From: Apiospora phragmitis
Lineage: Eukaryota; Ascomycota; Sordariomycetes; Amphisphaeriales; Apiosporaceae
Reading direction: 5' to 3'
Length of the DNA: 64,000 bases
NCBI GenBank assembly: GCA_038363925.1
Contig: JAQQWL010000006.1
Coordinates: 290,501-354,500, forward strand
The notes beneath the pieces were generated by a model. It was not told the origin of the DNA. It did no database searches and saw only the letters and a list, made by a program, of their open reading frames with translations. Numbering within the stretch: position 1 is the first letter of the stretch; the number at the start of each line of letters is the position of its first letter. Positions 1-11,768 of this stretch are shown here, in pieces. Position numbers and translations under genes: made by a program.

Positions 1-228
1 TCCACGGCATCCTGCCGGACGGCGACCTGGAGCGGCAGGACGAGGCCTACAGGGCGTGGGCCGAGGCGAAGCGCGTAGAAGAGGCGGGCGCGAAGGAGGA
101 GAGAGGAGGCCGCGATCGCGGACATGGATGCGGAGCTCAAGAAATACATGGCCGAGATCGAGGCGCACCAGCAGCAGTCGGCGCTCGCGGCCAGAAGCGA
201 TGATCCGCCACCGCCGTCGCTAGCATGA
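1..228 (+). CDS. 3' end of an unrecognised charged, coiled-coil-like protein (partial, frame broken)
   Basis: Only the last ~75 codons lie in the window. The first part reads well in the frame starting at base 3 (a charged Glu/Ala/Arg helix containing RQDEAYRAWAEAKRVEEAG), while the last ~40 codons read well in the frame starting at base 1 (MDAELKKYMAEIEAHQQQ then a Pro run) and end at TGA 226-228. The switch must fall near 100-115, in a purine-rich stretch, so a one-base indel or a sequencing error is likely. The helix propensity suggests a coiled coil. No family recognised. Confidence 0.4.
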
Positions 229-1014
229 ATCAAGAACAAGAAACTCTATAGAAGAGTAGATTGGAAACGGCGTTTTTTTTTGGCTTTCATTAGTAGTGGG
301 GCGATTACCTTTTAGTTACCTCCAGGGGCGATTTGCCTCTTTGACGAGATGATACTAGAGCATCTAGAAGACGACGTACTTCAAGAAATGCATTCAAAAA
401 TATCATCTGCTTCTCTCTCATTGGTGTTCGAATAAGCTACGACGCCAAGGCCATCCCTGTATCGTCAGTGGACCACCTGCGTTATAATTAGCCTGTTTGA
501 GGAGCGAGCAAGCGAGCAATACAGTTACGGTGGTATCCTCATCCCTTGCGCCGCATGCTGGTGTGGCTCCAAACCCCGCCATCATCTCAGGTCCGGGGTA
601 AAAGACCGGGCGATTTGCTGGCTCTGCACACCCTACGATTTTAGTGACGTAGGCTTTTAATCCATCTCCAACACCATCGAAGCGATTTCAATTATCTTTC
701 CACAGCGTGGTCAACAATGGCGACTTCCCTAGCAACCACCAGTAACTTATCTCATTTGGATTACCGCATTCATATCTATCCGTCAGCTGGCTAATGAGCA
801 ATGACAGGCATGAAGAATAAGTGTAGCCAGCTGTCTCACCGTCACCAATGAAGTATTCAAGCTTCTAGTACCTTCAAGACTACTACATACCTAACCTTGA
901 AAGACCTGTAGATATTTCCCGAAGTCCTGAACCAGCCAGCCTGAGAAGCATTTCGACTAGCTGGAGAAACAGCCCGACCCGAGGAAACATGGGTTATTCC
1001 AAACCCTCAGCTGC
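229..1014. other. intergenic, no gene seen
   Basis: No long open frame and no protein-like translation on either strand. Ordinary mixed composition. Confidence 0.5.
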
Positions 1015-3081
1015 TCAAAACGGCAGCGCTGCAGCCTCATGAAGCTCTTCATTCGTCCAGACTCTGTCAGGCTCGTCGAGCTCGTCGAGCTCGTCGTGTC
1101 CATACTGGACGCACGAGGTGTTGATCGGGTAACCCACTTCGTCTTCCTCCATCGGTTCTTCATTATTACTATCATCCTGAGGCGGCGGATAGTTATCGGC
1201 CGGCGCGGTGTTGTTGTTGTTGTTGTTGTTGTTCTTACCGTTCATCTTCCTCAGGGCGTGGCGCTTCACGCTCTCGTGGTTGGTGCCGATTATGAAATAG
1301 CGCGGTCCCGTGTAGTCCGTGACCATGTGGTCCATCTTGTCGCCGCGAATGACGGCACACGCCCCGGGGCGTAGCGTGTCTTGATCCCCAGCTGGGGGAC
1401 GCAGAGGTTACCGCCCGTGTAGTCGCCCAGCGTCAACAAGCCTGCAAATCCGCCATGCATATCCTTGGTGTCGCGGTTGCGCTGCGTGTAGGCATTGATG
1501 CCCACGGCGAAGAGGCTGAGAAAGTCGTCGTTGTCGCCGACGTCGTCGGCGGTGGTGGTGACGATGCGCTGGCGCCGCGGCAGCTGTTGGAAGATCTTCC
1601 GGCACAGGCCGTAGTACTCCGGGTCCAGGGGCGCGACCAAGAGACGGAGGATCTCGGGGGTCTAGCCCAGGACGGCCGGGCAGAAGGAGTCTTCGAAGAC
1701 CTGGGACGGGAAGTACTGCGTGTCAGTGGTCCGAGCGAAGCGGGTGTCGGTCGTGCGGAAGACGCGGCGGCCGTGCGGGTCGCCCTTGGCCGACCAGCAG
1801 CCGTAGTGGGCCACAGCCATCTTGGCCCGAGGCAGCGCCGCCACGGTGGCCTTGGAAGGGTGCAGCTCCGGGTGGATGTGCCGGAAGTAGCGGTCCACGA
1901 TGCCGTTTGGTTTCCGGCCGCGGCAGGGGCGTGAAGAAGGAGAACAGGTCGATGCAGTCATTGATCTCCTTCAGCACCGCCGGACCGAAGAGCAGCTGCG
2001 CCGCCCGTTCGACGCTGGCAAAGACCACCCGTCGTTTTCTGTCGGTGATGATGATGATGTCGGCTTCAACGAGTTCCCAGACGCTCTCTGCGGCCGCTTT
2101 GTCCTTGAGGTAATGGTAGAAGTAGTCGACGTCGAAAGCGCCGTTGTTCCATCTTGCAGGCCAGTTCGATCTGATGAGCGAGAGAACTTGGACATAGGCT
2201 TTGTCGTCCTGGGAAGAGGCTGCATTTCGTCGAATCCGATCCCTCTCATCCCGGCTAAGATGAAGCCAGAAGCGCTCTTGAGCTTCTGATCTGAGATCTT
2301 CGAGCATGACCACGTTGCTTAGCTCCTCTCCATACTCATCAGTACTTCGTTGCTGTTGTGAGTCGCCAGTAGTGTTGTTGTTCTTGGACTCGAGGAACTT
2401 CGTGGTCATGAACGCCTGCTGCAGCAATGTTGGCATTTGCGGCTCATCGAAAGCTGCTTTGGCTCTCCGTACAGCGTCGAAGTGCCTGTTTGTCTTGTCG
2501 AGCGGTGCTTTTTTGTCCAAGTCAATATCGAGGCATTGCATCAGACGGACGGTCCTGGACTGCGGTTGAAAGTCTACCACGACCACCTCGTCATTCTCAC
2601 GAGAGATCTCGATGCTGCCATGGTCGCCGACTGCCCTGACCAGTTCGAAAGCGTCCGTGTCTGGCACCTTGGCCAGCATCGTCTGGATGCTCTCGAGCAG
2701 TGTATCATTCTGCCGAGGGAGTTCACCAAGGCGCTGGAACATGGGCGACATGATGTCAAACTGGTTACACAGCACACCGGTTAGCTTTACAAAAACACCC
2801 ACTTGTTTCGCTGGAAACATGTTACTTGCCATGCGCACGTCTTGGAAGTGAGAAACGTTCCCCGCCCACGACGATAACACGCCAAAGGGATCTCCTGGGA
2901 TCTTGGCGCATCTCTTGCCGAGCTTTAGCAGCCCGACATTCGCCTTTTCCTGCTCGCTGAGCTCGTGGAAGCACTTGATCGCCATCGTTCTTTTGTTCTG
3001 GGGGTTGCGCATCCCCATCAGTGATTCGACGGTGCGTTCGTCCGGCGTACCGGGTGGTGCATCCGACTTCAAGTACGGCAT
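1015..3081 (-). pseudogene. TET/JBP-like 2OG-Fe(II) dioxygenase, disrupted
   Basis: Read from 3081 down, the translation matches the fungal TET/JBP-type 2-oxoglutarate/Fe(II) dioxygenase family, whose characterised members oxidise methyl groups of thymine or 5-methylcytosine in DNA. Visible landmarks: ADIIIITDRKRRVVFA, YFRHIHPELHPSKATVAALP, FAGLLTLGDYTGGNLCVPQL, DHMVTDYTGPRYFIIGTNHE, then RHALRKMNGK and an acidic tail with an Asn run. The frame breaks near 1900-1915, meets TAG at 1662-1664, and breaks again at the C/G run 1362-1369, where one added base restores a typical core. The position of the first metal ligand reads Q-R-N-R-D (Asn codon 1476-1478), where an H-x-D motif is expected, so the copy would be inactive even if the frame were intact. 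Family assignment is from recognised motifs; substrate is unknown. Confidence 0.75.
1210..1233. repeat. (GTT)8 trinucleotide microsatellite
   Basis: Eight GTT units on the plus strand, read as an eight-Asn run in the C-terminal tail of the dioxygenase on the minus strand. Confidence 0.9.
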
Positions 3082-5577
3082 GATGGGCTGGTATCCTGGG
3101 CTGGGATCTCAAATTCAAGAAGATTTGCTAGATCGAAAAGCAACTGCAAATGATCAATCGGGTTCTGCCGAAAATGTTGGGGGGGAAGATTACACAAGAC
3201 ACGAGAAGTTTGAATTGGTGCTAAGGCAGGATGGGCAGGCTGTTCAATTAATAATGATGGTCGATTGACTGCTTGGAAATCTGATCACAAACAGAGTGTC
3301 AGTAAGCTGGAGCAAACTGCAAACAACAAATACGATACGTCCCCCTCACATCTCGTCCACCTGCCTATTTACCTATGTATTCTGAGTGTTTGTCGCCTCG
3401 TGTTTGCCTACGTATCTCGGGAGGTCTACCCCATCGCCAGCCATGGGGTCGCCAGCCAACCACCTTCGATGACCGTCGCCGCTTTGGTGATGTAAGCAAG
3501 ATCGTGACGAGAAACATCATCACGATCCTTTCAGCACAATCGCCCCAGTTGTACCTGTATAAGGACACTGAAGTACCCCCTAGATATCTGGGCATCCTTT
3601 TCAATTAATCGTCGACGTCGTATATGTTCATACCTGGTGGATCACAATGCGGTTCCTCATCATCAGACTCCTTACGGCCAATCGAGACCAGGAGCTCAGA
3701 ATCGTCTTGTGCCCAATCTGCTCATTGCTCACTTGAGATCCACGAGTTTTGAGCGCGCTTCGTTCCGATGGGAGAGGCGGCATCGACAGCAAGATTTCGG
3801 ATCTCTCGTCCGAGAGGCGGCGGTGTCGCGAGGAGGCACTGCCAATAGTGAAGGAAAGCGAATTCTACTGGAGAGCGACGTTCACCACCTCCTTCAACAA
3901 ACGCAGGCCAATGAAAACTGCTGTCCCTAATCGACTGGTCGGTTACAGAACCAAGAGCGATGGCGAAAAGAGGAAGGCCCAGGACACTAGAACGGCTTTT
4001 ATGCAATTAGGTAGTCGGTTGCTTTTAGCTTGATTTATCTCGAATTCTACCCGTTTGTTAATGGGACAACGTCCTTGGCCGCATGCCTCCGAGACGGACC
4101 TTAGTTAGGAGATATCGGTCGGCCCAAGCCGGGCCTCCTGCAGAAAGGGTATAACCTACGTACGGCAGGCCGACAATCTTGCGGATAGTGTCATGCTAGC
4201 CAGCCATGGACGTCAATGGGTGGTCTTCGGTTTCATATCCATCGCCCCAGGTCAATCCAGTCAGTGGCTTCTGTACGTATGAAGCGATGAATGGCGAGTA
4301 GGTCACTCAAGGCCAAGCTCCCGCATTCGCAGTATGCCGGGATCAGCGCGCATTTTGAAAGGTAAGTCAATCTCGGCAAGGCTCTGCTGTCGTCGTCGTC
4401 GCAGGACGAAAAGTAGCAGCTCCTTAACCCCTCAGTAGAAGGTCTAGCCCCTTCTCTATATTCGTCTAACCTTACTCTTCTTTGGTAGTGGCGCTCTCTC
4501 TCTCTCTCATCAATCCCGTTAAGATTTTAATGGAGTCCATCCCCACTCGCGACCCCGGCGACTCAATTTCACAGGACTTCTGTTTGCAGATTACCTGGCA
4601 TCTTGGCAGTCCCAAGATGGATAGCATCTCGTTAAGAAACGACAAGCATCCCGGGCAGAGGGGGACCATCCTTTCTGTGAAGAGATCTCATCACAGGCCA
4701 AGAAGCTAGAAGTAGGTAGTCTAAAGAATTGATACGAGTACATTTCGTTGTACTTTGTCGAGCTCTATTCTATCGGCTGGGGTGGACAATTTAGATGAAG
4801 CTGCTTTATGGAGAGGGAACTGCTGGCTGCACTGGCAATGACTCGCTCTCTGGTACATGTATGTTCACGGAGAACAACCTATTGTAGGTGGCCATCGGCC
4901 GAAAACATGTAAAGTATGACGCCGAAGGTTGCCCATCGATTCGCCCGCCATGGTTCATCAAAGCGAGGAATGGCCTCATCTATGCATATCTCCTCACCAT
5001 AAAGCACGAAACCCAGGTCCCAAGAGAAATCCGAGGTGATATCCCGTAAGTTGACATGCATGCCCCTTTGTTAAACATGGCAAGATCCGAAGCTATCCTG
5101 ACCAAATCGGCCAAAAAAGACTCCAAGACCCGCACCTGCCAAGAGCGGGTACGCCTGTTGATCTAATTCTCGAAACGTGCAGAACGAAATCGAGAGAATT
5201 CCGAGATTTCATTTTAAGACATGACTGCACCAAAGCCTGGCGCTTGCTGATCGGGATGAGGGGGTCAAACATGCCGGGGCAATGTTGGTTGATGGGAGAA
5301 AGATGGATATATGTATGGCAATTGGTATCCCACCCTCCGTAGAATTCATAATCGGGGATTCCTATATGTATAGCGAACAACCTGCTGCTTGGACTGGTAC
5401 GGAGACTGCTCCGGTGGTTATGCGCGCGCATCGTCATTGATTGTGTCGACAACAAGACTTGTTTCCCGCCTTTCTTTCTTGTAGTACTCCAAGTCGCCAG
5501 TCGCTCGTTTATACCATCATCACCCCACTCCAAAGGCAATCGTTCCCCAGAGCTCTCAGACCACCACCACCATCACC
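3082..5577. other. 2.5 kb intergenic region, no supported gene
   Basis: Only short frames without family resemblance. A 148-codon minus frame (5093-5539) lacks domain-like patterning and is probably chance. CT-rich sequence just before 5578 fits the promoter/5' UTR of the next gene. Confidence 0.5.
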
Positions 5578-6626
5578 ATGCGTCTCTCCTCCGCCCTCGT
5601 CGGCAGCGTCGTGGCCACGGCCGCCAAGATCCCGCAGCAGAGCCCCGCCGGCAGCGACAACGACTGGACCAACAACTCGATCAAGCCCATCGAGCCGGTC
5701 CCGGCCCCCTGGTCCCTGCACGGCACCGTATACAGCATCGCCAGCGTGCTGCCGCCGAGCGAGCTGCCCACCAAGGCCTACGCGCCCCTGGAGCGCGCCG
5801 ACGCCGCCTACACGACCGCGGACGCGTACGTCGGCCTCCTGGGCATGATCCAGATCATCCGCTACACCGACAGCCCCGTGGGCCCCTACGACGAGCTGCT
5901 CATGATACCGGGCTACTTCAAGTACCCCCACGTCGACGCCGAGGGCCGCGAGTCGGAGCGCCTGAACCCCTCCATCACCCGCATTTACGTCAGCCAGAGG
6001 TACACGGCCAAGAACGGACGGATGAGTGAGTAGTAGCCAATTAAGCCGTTTTTTTAGCCGCTTGAAGAGCGCGTACGGTAGTAAATGCTGTTGTGTTTGG
6101 TGCTAACGATGCCTCACCCCCACTACCAATAGACTGGAACATCCCCAAGCACCTGGCCAAATTCGACTGGACCGAGGACGAAAACGGCAGCACCACCGTC
6201 AAGGTGTACCCCTTCGACACCATGGGCGACGCCGCCGAGTCCGGCCCCGCGGGCCTGCCCTTCTTCCAGACGACCTTCGCGCCGATCCTGGACGGCCTGC
6301 CCTACAGCACCGACCTGTACGAGTGGATCGGCATCAACGCGACGCTGGCCCAGCCGCCCCTGCCCGCGGGGCCCGGCAGCCGCCACAGCGAGCTCGCGGG
6401 CACCAGCCAGTGGCGCGCCGTCGTGCCCGGCCAGGCCTCGGAGTGCTCGAGCCTGGGCCTCTTCGACCTGGGCCAGGGCCGGGGCGACGCCGTCGGCAAC
6501 ACCGGCAAGAACGCCGTCGGCGACGAGGTCTTCCCCAACTTCTGGCCCGGCATGCCCCGGATGAACCTGGGCCTGCGCATGGACAATGCCAGGATCTCCT
6601 TTGGCTCGCCCGAGATCTGGGGCTGA
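5578..6626 (+). CDS. acetoacetate decarboxylase-like protein, two exons
   Basis: Exon 1 is 5578-6025; a 107-nt intron (GTGAG...CCAATAG, 6026-6132) splits an Asn codon; exon 2 is 6133-6626, giving 313 residues. Conserved blocks resemble the acetoacetate-decarboxylase-like superfamily of fungi: SPVGPYDELLMIPGYFKYPH, then TRIYVSQRY, then NGR-MNWNIPKHLAKFDW across the splice junction. The first ~16 residues are weakly hydrophobic but not a clear signal peptide. The intact frame over two exons and strong third-position G/C support a working gene. Many fungal members are of unknown substrate and may not be decarboxylases, so the call is at superfamily level. The start ATG follows a CACCATCACC context. 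Confidence 0.7.
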
Positions 6627-6879
6627 AGAAAAGAAAAGAGGAAAGAAAGAAATAATGCGACCGATCACCCAATTAGTCCCTGGGTCTCTGGGATACCAAC
6701 CTGTAGTAGTCTAGATTCATCCCCTTTTTATCTGCAGAGACTCCATCCCCCTTGCCTCGACTTTGTTGCAATGCTGCCTGATGGCCCGCCACCCCCTAAT
6801 ATTCATTACATATACCCTTATCCCAATATACATTCTCAACGTAGACCATTCCATTCGTTCATTGGTTAATCATTATTGA

Positions 6880-8208
6880 TCAATAGGTACCATCCGATAA
6901 AGAGCTCTGCCTCACTGTCAACCGTGACATGAGGGATTTCTCCGTGGCACTGCGCGTTGGGGCCTCGAACATCTCGTGCTCGATACCATGGTAGCACCCA
7001 AGTAGCTCGTAGAGCAGCCTTTCTCGATCAATCGCTCGCCGTAAGCCCACCTTCGCCAAGCAGGTTTCCGCGGCCCGGAGCAGAATGCTGTACTCGATGG
7101 CTTGCAAGGCCGACTGGTCCCACCTGATGTGTTTGGGGGAACTGCGGAGAATGGTCTTGGTCATGGTCGGGTCCCGTGCCAGTTCCAGGCAGAGGTCCTC
7201 GAGCATGTCGTGGTCGCACATAAATCCCAGCAGCTGCGCGCGCGAGTACTGGGCAAGGAGCGCGCCATGGTGTCTCTCGCGGATCTGCGTCTGCACGCGA
7301 ATCACGCACGAGATCTCGTCCAGGATGTTCTGGCACAGCATGGGCTTGAACGGGAAGACGACCCGGTTGTACCCCACCCGCCTCCTCCAGAGGACGTTAC
7401 CAAAGACCGAGGAGACGATGCACGGTATGAGAACGATGTACCCGTACCACATGGTCGCGCTGACCAAGGAGCCGACAGCGGCTACGACCACCGTCACGCC
7501 GTAGACGGCGGCGTAGACCTGGTGGTACCAGAAGCAGCGCCGCGCCCGTTTCAGGATCTGGGAGTCCTTGAGGTGGCTCTCTACGGCCGTCCAACGCTGA
7601 CTGCCCAGGCGCCACAGATAGGCGGCCCAGACAGCGTTGATGAGCCCGTAGAAGGCCACGAAGCCGTTACCCACGTAGCCAGACAGCAGGTTGCTGGCTT
7701 CGAAGATGCGGCGGTTTGCGCCGGCGGGCGCCATGAGGGTGCCGGCCCCGACCAGCAGGCCGCCGAAGCCGCCGAGGCTGTCCATCAGAGCGCGGTCGGT
7801 GAACTCCCATCCCAGCTCGCCGCGGTTGACCCAGAGCCAGGCACGGATGTGCAGGGTGCATAGCACCGCTTCCTCGTCGCCGTTCTGGGCCTCGGCTCGC
7901 TCCAGTTCTGCGTGTAAATGGGCCCGCTCCCGCCGCAGGAGCTGCAGATTGTGCCAGCTCTTTCGCATGTCCCAGAAGGCGAGGCACGAGGCCAGCAGGA
8001 TGAGCATGCCGCCGGTGATCATGAGCCCGAAGGCGTAGGCCGGGACGGGCCGCTGGTTGAAGACGTTGGCGGGGAAGTCGAGGCCGTTGAAGAACTCCAG
8101 CCAACCTATCAGGAACATCAGGTCGTTGAGGCGTCGGGTCCTCGTTTCGACGAGGTACATGTTCTTCTTCTTCGTGCCATGTCGTCGGGAAGACAGGACG
8201 AGCGACAC
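6880..8208 (-). CDS. polytopic integral membrane protein, function unknown
   Basis: A single intact 442-codon frame, convergent with the preceding gene. Hydrophobic spans appear around residues 55-80 (LMITGGMLILLASCLAFW), 145-165, 170-205 (GFVAFYGLINAVWAAYLW) and 230-275 (two adjacent spans), separated by a charged helix rich in Arg/Glu/His (about residues 85-115). The last ~150 residues are soluble and helical. The product may start at an internal Met 17 codons downstream (MYLVETRTRR), since the first residues are only basic and poorly patterned. It resembles lineage-restricted fungal 'integral membrane proteins'. No transporter signature or catalytic motif is visible. Confidence 0.7.
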   Translation of the reverse strand: MSLVLSSRRHGTKKKNMYLVETRTRRLNDLMFLIGWLEFFNGLDFPANVFNQRPVPAYAFGLMITGGMLILLASCLAFWDMRKSWHNLQLLRRERAHLHAELERAEAQNGDEEAVLCTLHIRAWLWVNRGELGWEFTDRALMDSLGGFGGLLVGAGTLMAPAGANRRIFEASNLLSGYVGNGFVAFYGLINAVWAAYLWRLGSQRWTAVESHLKDSQILKRARRCFWYHQVYAAVYGVTVVVAAVGSLVSATMWYGYIVLIPCIVSSVFGNVLWRRRVGYNRVVFPFKPMLCQNILDEISCVIRVQTQIRERHHGALLAQYSRAQLLGFMCDHDMLEDLCLELARDPTMTKTILRSSPKHIRWDQSALQAIEYSILLRAAETCLAKVGLRRAIDRERLLYELLGCYHGIEHEMFEAPTRSATEKSLMSRLTVRQSSLSDGTY

Positions 8209-9345
8209 AGCTGTAGTGTCGGTCTTTGGGGCTCACGACGGCTGGAGCATGCGGCGACGTCGCGTTGCCGTGGCAGACATGGTCGTCGGTGTTGCTGTTA
8301 TGCATCTGCACCCTCCTCTTCCTGGAACCGAAGCAAAGTCGAGTTGCGGGAGCATATTTTGGTCAGCGTTCGGCCGGAAAGGGATGGATTGTCGGCTGTA
8401 GTTGTATTGGGTCGGTCACTGGAATGTTCCGGTGATGGACATGGCGCGTGTGGTGGTTTGCTGGGTCGGTCGATCGATCGGTCGGCTCGGTGACACGGAG
8501 TCCTTGGACAAAGCCAATACTTTGACGAACTGAAGGCTTATTGTTAGGATTGCAAGTGTGTGTGTTTGTGTTTGGATCTTTGCAGCGGTTCTTTCAATTT
8601 GGCTTCCTTGGTTCGATGTCAAAGACCTAGGTTAGAAGTTATGTACATTGTCCATAACTTTTTCCAGTCCTGGGAGTCCCTTTGCTCGACTGCTAACCTA
8701 GCGGATGGCTGGCTGGCTGGCTGGCTGCTTTGTGCAAATGATGTCATTTCCCCCTTGACAGCTTCCATGGTTCTTCCATTCTTCTTCGTCGTCCACGTGG
8801 GTATTTGTCGATCGGATGCAACTCATTGGAACTTCGGAGGCTTTCATTCTTTGCTCAAGAACAATCCCCATGCAGGCGAAGTTGCTGCTTGCTGTGCGGT
8901 CGGCAGTTGGTTGAAGCGGATCCTGGAGTGCATGCAGAAAGAAGTTGCTTTGCCAGTCCAAGTCCAATCCAGCCCATTCGGGGAAAAAAAAGAAACATCA
9001 GAGGCTGAAGTTAGCTGCATGTACCTGCATACACCTTACCCTAGGTAAGGTTAATTAAGTCCTTCAATCCTCTGCACACGCATACTTCCAAATACGCAAA
9101 CACAAACACACGGTCGGGTGGGGTTTGGCGCCACGTAACGTGTAATCTCCTTCTCTTCCAACTCTGGTTGGGCTTGGCTAGAGCCTAGCAACAGAGAAAA
9201 GAAATCAATTCTGCACAGTAAGAGGTGACGACGGTGCAGAACGAGGAAGAGTGGGCATGGCAGTGGGATGGTGACACATCTAGGCCCTCAGTCCATAATC
9301 TGAATCTAAACTTCTGTTTCTATCAGAGGGAGATTACATGAAAGT
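8209..9345. other. intergenic with simple repeats
   Basis: Contains a TG-rich stretch near 8555-8570 and tandem GGCT units at about 8707-8727. A 162-codon plus frame (8560-9048) has low-complexity tracts and no domain pattern, so it is not called. Confidence 0.5.
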
Positions 9346-11768
9346 ATCGGTACTAGGTCGGTTTTTATAAGTATAAATTTATATTTAAACTTTCTTAATA
9401 TATTCTAAAGAATAAAATAAACATAATTTATAGTGTTATTTAATTATTAATATTTAGTAAATAAAAGTTTTATTAATTAAAAAATGTAATTAATATATAT
9501 TAAATATTATATTATTATTTTTATTATCTTAAAACTATATTTATTTTAATCGTTAAATTATATTAATTAAAAAGCGTAAAGTACTACGTTAATTAAATTT
9601 TAAATTTTTATTTAAAAAGTTTTAAAAATTATACCGTAATTTAAAAATAACTTTTTAAGCTTTTATATTTTCATATAAAAAGTAATAATAATAAGTTATT
9701 AATTATTTTAATTCTTAAAAATAAATGAGTTTTGATTTAATCTAAACATTAATAATATAATACGACTTTTATTTAATATTAATTTATAAATAATAATTAT
9801 ACTTAATAACTAATTATTAAAAAATATAAAGAAATGAATACTTTAATAAAGAAAATAAAAAATTTAAAAGTATTAAACGTTTATATTTAAAAGAAAATAT
9901 TCTTAATAGTTTTAAAAGTATTTAATAATAATTAAGCGGTTTAATCTATAAATAAAATAAACAAGTTAAATAATAATAATAAAAAACCATTAGTAAAGTT
10001 AATTTTAAAAATAAAATAAGTATAATAAAATTAATTTTAAAACTAAAATAAATACGTTTAATAAATTTAATTAAGATAAAAGATTAAATTCTTTTTAAAA
10101 TATTAAAAAGGTAGTTTTTATTTAAATTATAAGTGAAAACAATTTAAAACTATTTTATATATAATTTATAAGGGGTTTAAGTATTTATAAAAAAGATTAT
10201 TATTTCTTTTTTAAATAAGTTTAATAAATTTAATAATAAGCACTTTATATTTCTAGTAAAACCCTTTTATTATAATAAAGTATAATATAATATAATAAAC
10301 TTAAAATAAAACCGTTTAAAAACTCGTTAAATTAAAAAAAAAGTATTAATTATATATTAAAACTATATACTATATTTAATATAAACAATCGATGTTAAAA
10401 TTATTAAATTATAATAAAAAAATTTATTATTATAATCTATAATAATTATTTATTAACTTAAAATTAAAGAATATTAGAATTTTAATTATAACTAAGTTAA
10501 AAACTTTTTAATACTCATTTTTTAAAAAACAAATATAATACTTTATTAAGTTTTAAATAATACGAATTGTTTTTTTTAAAAATATAAAAAGTATTATTTA
10601 TAATTATAAGTTAACGTAATATTAATTTATTATTTAAAATATATTAATAAAAATATAATTAAATAATTATTTAATAAAATAAGAAACGTTATATTAATAA
10701 AAACTAATTATTTTTTAATGGCATTAAAAACTTATTAAATTATTTTTAATTAAAAGAAAGATATTTTATTTTAAATTATTTATTGAAACAGTTAGAACTA
10801 AAGCCGTTTATATTGCTCTAAAAGAGGTGCCACGTACCTACGCGCACGAACCCCTTTTCTGTTTCATTAAGAGGGGCATACGATGCCCCTCGTAGCTAGT
10901 ACTAAAGATAGACATGAACAATAGAATATAACGATATAACCTCGATTGAACCCGGAACTAATACGTACGTACGAAAGCTCATTTAATATTATTCTTAACT
11001 ATAATCGTTAAAAGTTTTAATTTACATTTTATAAAAATAATTTAAATTAATTAATTAATTAAACGCCGAAAGGTTATATTAATATTTAAGTTTAAAAAAT
11101 AAAAATAATAAACCTTTTTAAAGAATAGTTAAAAAAACGAATGAATTTAATTATTTTTATATAACCGTAATTTTTACTTTAATATAAATAATCTTCTTTA
11201 TTTTATTTTTAAATTCTTTATATTTATTTTAAATATATAAAACGGCCCACGTTTTTAATTAAATAATGAGCTTATATTTTAAGAAATAAAATAATCGCGT
11301 TATGTTTTAAATATATTAAATAAAAACGAAACGCTTTATTTCGATTTTTAATCCTTTATTAATAAAATTATTAAGCCGAAAGCGCGCTTATTAAAAAAAG
11401 CTTTTTTAATATTTAAAAATATATTAAAAGAATATCTTTTAAAACACTTTTTTAAAAAACATTAAACTATTATACTTTTAAAATTATAAAAAAGTATAAT
11501 TATAAATAAAATGCTTATTAATTAATGTTAAAAATATTAAATACTTAATTATATATAAGTTTAATAAATATAAAAAGGTTTAAAAACATAAAGCGTAATT
11601 AATAATATATTAATTTTATAAAAAGTAAATACGCTTTTATTTTATACGGTTAAATTTTTAAAAAATTAATAGTTTTAATAAAATACTCCGATTAAAATTA
11701 ATTTAATATAATATTAAAAACATTTTTATAAACACTTTATTTAAAAAAGTTATATATATAATTTCTTA
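9346..11768. repeat. RIP-mutated AT-rich block (ancient repeat, identity erased)
   Basis: About 2.4 kb of very AT-rich, TpA-dense sequence with few CpA/TpG dinucleotides and no open frame. This is the pattern left by RIP on a duplicated element in Pezizomycotina. Edges are abrupt near 9346 and 11768. The original element cannot be named. A better preserved 208-bp LTR copy lies inside it. Confidence 0.8.
10781..10988. mobile_element. solo LTR, RIP-altered copy
   Basis: This 208-bp segment aligns over its whole length with 34645-34852. Most differences are C/T or G/A transitions. The ends TATTG...TAATA correspond to TGTTG...CAACA of the other copy after RIP-type changes. It is flanked by TTATT on both sides (10776-10780 and 10989-10993), a candidate 5-bp target duplication, though weak evidence in AT-rich DNA. 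It is far less degraded than its surroundings. Confidence 0.75.

Noticed and set aside
5093..5539. 148-codon minus-strand frame
   Set aside because: No domain pattern, mixed codon use, and it covers the promoter region of the gene at 5578.
8560..9048. 162-codon plus-strand frame
   Set aside because: Spans GGCT repeats and ordinary intergenic sequence; translation is unpatterned.
9346..11768. mitochondrial DNA insertion (NUMT)
   Set aside because: AT-rich, but no mitochondrial gene remains and the TpA excess with CpA/TpG depletion fits RIP better.
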